Below are positions 51,301-64,000 of a stretch of 64,000 nucleotides of DNA, piece by piece. How positions within the stretch are numbered: the first letter of the stretch is position 1; each line of letters starts with the position of its first letter. The DNA is from Elysia crispata (Eukaryota; Mollusca; Gastropoda; Plakobranchidae): contig JAWDGP010003607.1 in NCBI GenBank assembly GCA_033675545.1, positions 355,001-419,000 on the forward strand. The letters run 5' to 3'. The notes under the pieces are model-generated. The model saw nothing but the letters and a program-made list of their open reading frames with translations, was not told where the DNA came from and made no database searches. The translations under genes were made by a program, and so were the position numbers.

Positions 51301-51590
51301 ATCAAATTTAGTGGCGCCCATTCTTGAGTGCCCCAGAAACAAACGAGATAATGCGATAGATCTCTACAAATATATGCAGGGAATTATAATCCAGAGTGGC
51401 CAAAGCTCTAGACCACGGCGAGCTGTGACAGCAAGCAACGCTGTAGTTTACACGTTCGATGCGGAAAATTCTGTTGGAGAGTTGTCAACATGATTGTGGG
51501 ATGAGCTCCCAGAATTTGTGGTGAAAGCACCTACCTTGAATGGTTTTAAAAGAGGACTCAACGTCTTTTGAGAAGACCTGAAAAGGAAGT
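51300..51590 (+). mobile_element. LINE fragment, extreme C-terminus of ORF2
   Basis: Translation gives RDNAIDLYKYMQGII, then FCWRVVN, then LPEFVVKAPTLNGFKRGLN across frames. This is the RxDLIExYKxLxGI ... RVVNxWNxLPExVVxAPTLNxFK pattern found at the end of CR1/Jockey-type non-LTR retrotransposons. In-frame stops and a frame change show decay. No upstream RT domain is visible, in keeping with 5' truncation. Confidence 0.65.
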
Positions 51591-53271
51591 AAGCTATTTT
51601 TTAGAAATATAAAAGAAGAAGTAGAGGATATAGTAAGTGCAAGTTTTACTATGGGCAGTGTAGTTTAAGCCAGCTTACCAAGAGAACCAAGAGACTAAAA
51701 ACACTTCTGTTGAAGAAGTATACAAAATGCTTAAATCCAAAACGCATACACCTGCATTACGATTTTAAACTGATTCTAACGTCAATTCCTTTTTTTTTTA
51801 CTTTTAAATTCTTTGAAAAAAGCGGGGTGTGTACAAGAATTATCACGTCAACAGGCTCTGGTCTTTACCACTAATAGAAATAGAAAACAGTTTAGCGCCG
51901 AAACATTTCTTCCCCAGAGGATGAGGCCGAAGATCACCGCCCTGCTCATAACACAGGAGATTATTTTTCAAGCTTTTAATTTATATCGTAGTTTGATTTC
52001 GCTAATTATCCACACATCCGACGTGATCTAATAGGCACCCATGATGAAAGAAAATAATAAGCTAAAAGTAGATTTCCGCAGATGATTTCACAACCAAGAA
52101 AAAGCATCGATAGGATCAGTTTATACAATTCGTTTTAAAGTTCTGGATCCACCTATTATGAGCGTTTCTTCTATTAATGGCCAGTACTTGTGAAAATGAG
52201 ATTGCGCTACAATCTGCGGTTTGCCCAAACTTATTTAGACCCCCCCCTCCCCCCCCCCCCCCCTAAGTATTAGGATGGACATACTGCGAACTTCTTGGAT
52301 GTTTATATATCTCCAAGGACCGGAAGGGCCAAATTAAAGGCTTAAAAAGAACAGACGAACTGAAAATCGATAGATAGCAGGACTGAACACTTATCAGGTT
52401 CGATAAGCAAGGAATAAGATGTTTTTCCACCTGAAGAATCCAAAGGATGAACTAGGAAAAAAAAGTTAAAAAAAAAAAAAAAAAAAAATTAGAAGTGGCA
52501 TTGCGATTAGAGGCGTCATTTCCGGTCACAGGGCTATGAAACATTTGGCGCTCACAGTCTTAGATTAGCATAACTAGAAGGTGTTTTGAATCATAGCCTA
52601 CCATCATACAGAAACTACACCATCAAAAATCCATATTAAACCATCCTAAAGCGATTAATATTGACAAAGGTAGATCTAGTCGCCAATTTGCTGGTTTAAT
52701 TTTCTGTAACATTTTATTGCATCTCAAAGGTTCATACGAGAGATCTATCTAGATCTAGACCTTCAGGGCTTAAGTTAGAACTAAACATTGATCAGCTGGT
52801 ATTTAGTTTTAAGGGTGAAAAATAAACATTTTAAAGTAAATATTCTGAAAAAAAAATCAATTCCCATAACATGATAACTACCATCAAATTTCAAAATAGT
52901 ATAGAAATGTTGATCTAGATGTTAGCATCAGGATAAAAGCTAGACATGAGATTGTTACGCTGTGTTGAATAGATTTAGAATAATTAGGTCCATCTTGGAA
53001 TACATCTTGACTGTTCAAATTATTTTTAATACGCAGTTTTGCCACCTATTTCTTAATTATTTTCAAATTCCCTAATTGATACCCGGTTTATTTCATTAAC
53101 AGGCATCTTAATAGAAGTAAATTATCGTTCCCCGCCCTTGTGTTCTGCTAACAGAGCGATCCCGAAAATTTACGTATTCATTCATTTTTCTTATGCAAGT
53201 ATTATTAAAGTAAAACAGCCACCGCCAATACAACCACAACAACCACGACTGCTGCCACTGCTTCTACTAAT
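51591..53271. other. Intergenic DNA between the divergent membrane-protein genes
   Basis: AT-rich, with a C-rich run at 52240-52263, an A run near 52470-52488 and CTAGAT words at 52740-52760 and near 52915. No gene recognised. Confidence 0.55.
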
Positions 53272-53273
53272 CT

Positions 53274-53354
<81 letters not shown>

Positions 53355-53417
53355 GACGACTACGACTACTACGACTACTACGACGACTACTACGACGATA
53401 ACTACGAAGATGCTACG

Positions 53418-53506
<89 letters not shown>

Positions 53507-53556
53507 TGCTACTACTACTACTGCTACTACTACTACTACTGCTACTACTACTACTG

Positions 53557-53630
<74 letters not shown>
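53272..53630. repeat. (ACT)n trinucleotide microsatellite, ~360 bp
   Basis: Two long nearly pure ACT runs are split at about 53353-53416 by ACG-containing variants, with GCT/ACC variants further on. It ends about 230 bp upstream of the start codon of the plus-strand membrane-protein gene. Long poly-Ser, poly-Leu and poly-Val frames here are artefacts. Confidence 0.97.
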
Positions 53631-53631
<1 letters not shown>

Positions 53632-53858
53632 GACAAAGAGGTTCGACATAAAGACTTTGTTTACAGCGAAGTTATTGGTGATGTCTCTTGATTAGTGCGA
53701 CCCGTCGATAAAGCAGGTCGAAGATTGTTATTTCACAGTTGGCAGCGAAAAAAAAAACATGTTGCTATAAGTTAAACAAAGTTCCAACAATCACATATTT
53801 CATATTTTAGACCATTCATTTATAACATCCATAAAGCTTTGTTCCCCGGGCCAGCACC

Positions 53859-57369
<3,511 letters not shown>

Positions 57370-57402
57370 ATATAATTATAACAATCATACTACACTACTA
57401 AA

Positions 57403-57408
57403 AATAAA
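57403..57408 (+). other. Candidate polyadenylation signal of gene B
   Basis: AATAAA 34 bases after the gene B stop codon, which supports a real 3' end here. Confidence 0.55.
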
Positions 57409-60400
57409 GCTAAATTTGTTCATTTTTAAAGATTTGCACAAAGAAAAGAGAAAAAAAAATGGAGGCCAGAGCAATCTGTTTACATCTCAGATTTGTGTAA
57501 TAAATAATGATATGAACTTACAATTATTAATTTGTTCATTCAAAATTTGTGTGTTCATGTGAAAGGGAGAAGTAAAAAATAGAAAACAATTATTTTAACT
57601 AAAATTGAAATGTCAAATCAAAATATTAGATATGATCGGGAAGACACTGGTGATCTATTTTATTCGATACCATATTCGGCGCAATGGACGTGAAATACTT
57701 ATTTCAAACTAAATTTGTGATGATATCTGGGATTATCTAATTTATTTTCGATATTATACCGGTAACGCCCTATCGAAATGATCAATGAAAGCCAGACATG
57801 TCTTTTAAACAACGCAATGTTTTTGTACGAGAAAATAAAGCCCAACACTTACAATTCAACTCAAGATTTTAACCTTTTAAGTTCATATCATCTTTCATTT
57901 ATGAGATGTGTACAAGAAGAGTTATGGGAATAGCCAGATCACAGACATATAGAAAAAAGCAAGCCAAGGACGGCCTGCCAAAACCAAAGATAGCCTCTCG
58001 AAATATCAAGAAGAGAGAAAAAAAGAAAAAAAGGAAATTAAGAAAAAAAAAAGAAAGAAAAGAAAAGATACAAAGAAGAAAAAAAGATTCTGAAAAAAAA
58101 AACCAACAACAAAAAAAATAAAAAAACAAACAAACAAACCAAAACAAACCGTTCCAAAACAGTTGAAAAGAACTGACAAAATGAGAAGATTTTCAACATC
58201 ATGTCGACTGAGCACGAAAACAACTGACAACTTTCAAAGCAATTAACTTCCATGAAATCTGACATAACGCTTAACATGTTTCTTTTCACAAGCTAGGCAT
58301 AAGTGTTATAACTGAATTATGACTATAAAAAGAAGCAAAACAAAAGCAAAGATAAACTTGATATCAGGTGGAGAGCTATTTTGCTTGCAACGACTATTTA
58401 TCTTGTGACATAACTTTCAAACATGTTCCCAGCTTACGAAATCTGCCTACCAAGTACAAGAGTGACCAACCGCTCGCTCCTTGAGGCCTAAATGGAAATT
58501 AAGACGTTGGGTAACTTTTTCTTTCGCTAGCCTTGCATTTCTCATTTAATTTAGACTTCCTTTGACGAAGCACAACCCGTGATCCTGTTTATTTCTATCA
58601 GCTACACATTTTTATGAGCAAAATATGGAATCCCCTTTTCTCTATTTTCTGCAGCATTTTCTAAAGAAATTTCTAGAGCTGAAAACGATGCATTTATTTA
58701 AAACATGAACAAAACTCCAACTCAAACTGATGTGCAAATAGATAAATATCGGTTTTTATTTTTAACTATCTGGAATTTGCTCGAAAATTCTTGAAAGATT
58801 GTGCAAGCTCGTGTAAACCCTGCTAATGTGTGATTAGAGATAATTAAATATATTTCTGTTTGGATTAAACTGGGAGAGCAAATCTTGTCTAAGTGCAATT
58901 AGATGCAAGAAATATTCCAATTCAACAACAATATATGTGAACTTAAAAATAAGAATATCAGTGCACACTCACTACTAGATTTTGGGAAAAAAACCCGACT
59001 GCAACAAGTTTATCTCCGAAATCAACATGAATCCATGATAAAAAAATGCATACTGCAACATTTTAATCTTCCCTGAAATAACAATACTTAAGCTTTACTG
59101 AATTATGAATCTGTCTTTTCTCTGTGTCTGGGTATACAGAAAGCCTTAGAGATAGCGAACTAACCAAGAGAGAAATGCCGGCTGGTAACTGAAAAGAGAT
59201 GCTGGCTTTTAGCGTTCCTACAAGTTTCAAAGACCTTCACCAGCGCAACATTATACAAGCCAGAAAGAGATGGGGGTGGGTATGAACATTTAAAAACAAG
59301 AACAAGAAAAAAAGGGGGGAGATGATAAATTGCAACCATTATACCTAAGAGATTTTTGTTTTTAAGAACTAAAAATGAGTTTGGAAGAATAGGTAAATTC
59401 CTATAGAATAAAAAGTCTTGCTGAAGATTCTTGATAATAGAAAATGAAACAGAGACTTTGACACGGCGGAGTATAGTGTTCTTCCGAAGATGAAAGAAAA
59501 AAGTTTTTCAGAGCAGAGTGAAGATGTTACAATCATCTCTTTCACGACACTGCAATCTTTAGTTTTTAACTTTCTGTCTCATTCTTTATTCGACTTGCGC
59601 CAGTTGGCGTATTTGATTTGATTTCCTCCCCTAAAAACTTTTACCTGCGAAATGACATTATCAAAGTTTGTCTCTATATAGAATTGTTCTCTTTATTCTT
59701 ACTAAAAAGACAATAATATAATTATTTAATATAGGTATTACATTCGCACTATTCAAGCTGTGTGTGACTTTTTGGTTTTCAGCAACTTATGTTTTGTAGC
59801 ATTGGAGGTCAATAGATCCTCGGTTGATTTTGAGCATTCTAATAATATACAGCTATTATACTTTGGTTTATTAAACTGATAGTTTTTAAAGCGTAACAAC
59901 TTAATTATGCAAATCGCTAAATGTATCGATTTTAAAAATTAAAGCATATCTCATTATTGATAACATCAAACAGAAAGACAAAGTAGCAGTGTCGATTAGA
60001 GTTAACAAAAGAAGAAGAAGAAAAAAAAGCAATAATATATAATTATGAACCAAATTGCAATTAACAATCCTGCAAAGAAAGGTGAGTAATAGAGAAGTCT
60101 GGACATTTTGAAAACTGTACAAGTGGGCTGTTTACTAAAGTTTTCAGAACCATTTTTCTCGCTCCAAAAATTCCCATCTGTTATGAAAATTCAATCACGA
60201 TATACATGTTTCATTTTGTAATCAGTGTGTTTAAGCATGGAACCTCCTGTTTTATTAAATATTTCTATTTACTTTCATAAAAAAGTCAAGCATTTTTAAT
60301 ACATCTATCCAAGTTAAAGACGAAATCCTAACGGTTACACACCCTCAGTAATGAAGACTGATTACGGATTCTATTTTTAACACTGTCATCTCAGAATTTT

Positions 60401-62569
60401 ACTTCAATCCCCATTGCTGAACTAGTTAAATGTTTCAAGAGAGACAAGTGAACAGCTGTGAGCTTTAATGCAACAGTATCTCAAAGCTTGAATAACCTGA
60501 AAAAGTAAATGAATGCAGACATAACTATCTGTGTGATAAGAATAACGTGATCATTTCATAGTTCTTGGCTGGAAGAGGTATTTTTATATGATAGGAATGC
60601 CTATCACGAGCAGAATCTACCCGAATAAACATTTATCACCAGCAACAATAAGACTGTGAACTTCCACTGATCAAGGCTAACATCTTTCAGAAGAAAGATC
60701 TGGACTAGTATTCTCTTCATTTACATAAAAAAAATCATTATGCAATATAACCTTATCAATTTTATTTGCCGGCTTCTCTCAGTAAAATGTAAAAAAAAAA
60801 TACCAACATATCTTATTTTCACATTAATTTTTTTCTTGTACGAGGATACTACTGGTTTTATCGCTTTTCAACTGCTCCTCTATTATCTAAAATATGTTCG
60901 TCTTGCTCTCCAAAACACTGAACCAGTAGTTTTATATTTATATTTTGTTTTTTCTAGAGGATTAGGATAAGTTTCAAAATAACCTTCATTGACGGAGTCA
61001 AATTCGGCTTTATCTTACTAAGAAAACGTTTTGCCTAACTGTTGCGTCATGTGAAAGAAGGGAATGCTTTGCTGATGTTTGTTCCATCAGCCCAGGAGAG
61101 ACTAAAGAACATACACTCATAGGTTCACGCTCGTGCATGACAGTTTCGTGTGCCCAAGCAAAACATCAGCTGAGCAGCATGTATTTCCAGAATCGCCAAA
61201 ACAAGCAAGAAGAACCTCTCTCCAAAAAGCCGTCGATGCTTTCAGAATTACATCCCTTTTTCAGGAAGGAATTCATTTCTTATGACGTCACTCTTGTTTT
61301 CTTATTTTTGAGATGTTTTCACGAAGTGTAATTTTTTTCCTCAAAACTTAAAAATAAAGTGTCAATGGCCTAGTGATGAAAGTTAAAACGGTTGCTGGTC
61401 ATGAGGGAAAATTATTGGATATATCTTTTTTTTATGTAGAAGAAAAACATTTTCGTTTATGTAACGAGTTAATATTTTCTTCAGCGTAAGACAGTAAATA
61501 TTAAGCATTAATTTTAGTAATCATATAATCTTCTTGACTCTTTATAAAGTTAATCATTCTGTGCATTGCTTTATCATCCTTACATTCGCACCCATCTTTT
61601 ACAACAATGCTAATCCATTTGACATATAGAAATCTAGACACGTTGATCGAGACATCTTATTCTGACCATAATTGCCGGCAAGAAGTAGTTAACATCTTTT
61701 TTGGAGTGATTTATTTCATCTTTTTTTCAAACAAGGGATAACAATGGTATACAGAAAGTCCTCTTACACTTGCCCAGAAAGAAACAAAATTGTCGAGAAA
61801 GATGGACGTAACGGTGAGACAATCGGTGCGAGTTTGTTACCCCAAAACAATTCCATGATTAAAACAATCATAATATCAAAAACAAAGAAAAGCAAAACAA
61901 ACTTGCGATAAGAAGAAGACAAAATAAAAATGGAATCGAGTCTCGCGGAAAGACGAAAGAAAATGGACGAAAAAAAACCACAACAAACAAACAAACAAAC
62001 AAAAAAAACCAACAACACATCACCAAATATTTCACAAGAGCAACAAGAATCACAACATTAACTCATGACATAATTTTCTTTCCACACATGACAAAGACTA
62101 ACACTCCCACAATTCAGACCTCGATAACAAAGCACTGACGCCCACTTGATCTAACACAATCGCTAGACACATAGAGATGGTGTTAAGCGGCGGGGTCGTC
62201 TGTTCCTATGATTAATTTTCTGCCTCCGCATTGAGAGTAAAATAATAAACTTTTTAATAGAACAAAATCATTTGGTTATGAGACATTTATAGCATCTCTT
62301 TACATTCAAAATGCATGCTACAGTTCAAGGAAGGAAAAAAAACAACAACAATTCGGCAGCAGTATTGTAGTTAAAAAAAAAAAAAACCCTTATAGAAGAC
62401 TGTCAGGACCTTTTGTACATTACAATGAGATCATCTATATATGATATTGACAGATTATTTAATTACCTAAATACATGGCAAGCAGTTTTTAAAATCTACC
62501 TTTTTCTGTATTAGTAACCAATGTAAAAATTTAAGAACTTCTTTAGAATCATCTTTATACATTTTCCTT
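57409..62569. other. Intergenic DNA, no recognised gene
   Basis: AT-rich. Holds a Lys/Arg-coding A-rich purine stretch (58010-58130) and several A-rich patches near 61960-62010 and 62330-62390. The frame at 61137-61331 looks less biased than most but matches nothing I know. Confidence 0.55.
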
Positions 62570-63620
62570 TGCACCGATCTGGATCCCATTTTTTGTTCCT
62601 TTATTTGGATCATTTGCAGTCTATCCATAAGCGGAAGCATCCTGTTAGAAACGCTTACAGACCGAAGAACATGGCGCATTAAGCAATTCCTTCTAGGTGA
62701 AACGACTGTAGACGTGAAAGAGAACGGGTGCGAGAAGCGAATGCTATTTACTACCAACACCGGCTCGCCGCAAGAGGACAGCCTAAGCCTTGTCCTTTTT
62801 TACGGTAAACTTAGAAAAGGCGTGTGAATTAAAAAAAAAAAGTAGCAGACATTCCTTATAGAAATTATACACGCTAACGAGTTCCATTTTATAGAAAAGG
62901 GCCAACTCAACGTAAGAGAATAAAAGCTTTCCTTCAAAAGCACAACTTTAAAATCAATTTAGAAAAAAATAAAGGACACCCATAGATAAGAAAAAAATTA
63001 CAATGATTTAAAAGCAAAGGAAGTGGGATCACTTCTCAACAGTGAAGAAAACATAGGACACTGGGAAACACCAGACCTGTCAACTGAGACGTTGATCAAA
63101 CTAGCAAACATAAGAACAGGGGAGAGAAGATCAAAGAAAAGAAAAGAATCAATCTTTACAACTGTGGCACCTAGGCTGTAACAAGAACAGATGAGAAAAG
63201 ACTCGACTCTTTCCAGAGGCGGCAAGAATTCTTGATACCCATTACCCTAAAAAAATTTCAAACCATTCATTTTATAAGAAATGCAAAGGAATACATCTCT
63301 TCTTCCAAAATTTTTAAATTAAATGGAGGCTCCTTGGACATGTCCTATGCTAATGTCACCATGAACAACTGTTTATTTTGACAATGAAAACAGAGGAAGG
63401 GACAGACCACTCACAACGCTCTATGTATCACAAAACAACGATGTGAAAAGGCTCCGAAATAATAATAAGAAAAAACCCAGCTACTTTAGATTCAAGACAA
63501 ACTAAGACCTGGACAAGCTACATACCATCGCACAGAACCAACAAAAGTAGACAGTTTGCATAGCAGAGATAAAAAGAAGAGCCAAACCTTTAGGTCGCAC
63601 GATATCACTAAGCGAAATGC
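62570..63620 (+). mobile_element. Decayed LINE, reverse transcriptase and C-terminal region
   Basis: In plus-strand order: LGETTVDVKENG and LFTTNTGSPQEDSLSLVLF (62690-62800, matching the TGSPQGDSLSPVLF RT motif); GSLLNSEENI near 63025; TDEKRLDSFQRRQ (63190-63230); WRLLGHVL near 63335; and a tail KTNxDLDKLHTIAQNQ...EIKRRAKPLGRTISLSEMR (63495-63620). This tail type is familiar from mollusc and cnidarian LINEs. Stops and frame changes are numerous. It is a different family from the relic at 25.8 kb. Confidence 0.75.
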
Positions 63621-64000
63621 GTTAAATAAAACAAAAAAAAAAGGTCTATGCTAAAAGTAGGATAATATGCTTGCTTAAAGACTAGTGCACTTATATGGCC
63701 TGAACAAGCAGATGATCAATGACTTTAGCTATTAAATCTCGTAGCTTTCCAATATTTTAAAGATGATAATGGTAAGATTGAGGTTACCTTGATGTGAAAC
63801 GTATCTATAATGAGTTTCTCCTTTCACTGACTTGTTTTTGCTAATTTTTGCAACATTCCAGATTTTATCTTTTTGGTTATGCCATAAAAATAATTCTAAA
63901 AACACCTGGCTTTAAAAAAGGCAAAAGCACGCACTAAAGATGACTAACCAAACATCTGCTCGTATACGGTCATCCAGATAGATCCATTAAATCTCACGAT

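Noticed and set aside
53205-53691. Long frames of poly-Ser, poly-Val and poly-Leu
   Set aside because: They are translations of the (ACT)n microsatellite in all frames and carry no protein signal.
57899-58289. Lys-rich plus frame and Phe-rich minus frames
   Set aside because: Produced by an A-rich purine stretch; no start context, motif or splice support.
61137-61331. 64-residue frame with fairly balanced composition
   Set aside because: Matches no family I know and has no supporting neighbour, splice site or strong start context.

Overview
The window is AT-rich animal nuclear DNA with long introns, canonical GT..AG splice sites and very heavy microsatellite load. The identifiable proteins are bilaterian (MLH3 and ZC2HC1C). 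The relics of non-LTR retrotransposons, the tRNA-derived SINEs and the scattered CTAGAT hexamer clusters fit a lophotrochozoan, most likely a gastropod mollusc. That species-level guess is inference with low to moderate confidence. There are no bacterial operons, CRISPR arrays, rRNA or intact tRNA genes, and I saw no virus-derived elements.

Layout: 1-8.5 kb is intergenic, with simple repeats and a 14-copy, 44-bp minisatellite. 8.97-20.8 kb (minus strand) holds a four-exon gene for a 787-residue ZC2HC1C-type protein with two C2HC zinc fingers. 20.8-28.1 kb is a divergent intergenic interval with a decayed RTE-like LINE. 28.15-44.77 kb (plus strand) holds a complete 14-exon MLH3 gene encoding a predicted 2351-residue MutL-gamma subunit. 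Its ATPase motifs and the endonuclease motif DQHAVHERIRVE are intact. 45-49.4 kb is empty of recognisable genes. 50.0-50.3 kb (minus) and 53.86-57.37 kb (plus) hold two divergent genes for small multi-spanning membrane proteins of a family I do not recognise. The single intron of the second contains about 1.2 kb of almost pure purine on the plus strand. 57.4-62.5 kb is empty, and 62.57-63.6 kb is the decayed 3' half of another LINE.

Most notable points: (1) MLH3 and ZC2HC1C stand head to head, as I recall them doing on human 14q24.3, which suggests very old microsynteny. (2) A ~100-bp, ~94%-identical inverted repeat brackets MLH3 exon 10, an arrangement known to favour circular RNA or exon skipping. 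(3) The MLH3 linker is much longer than in human, and a 24-nt microexon lies in the C-terminal part. (4) The divergent pair of small membrane-protein genes is the best candidate for something undescribed. All homology statements rest on reading motifs by eye; no searches were run.
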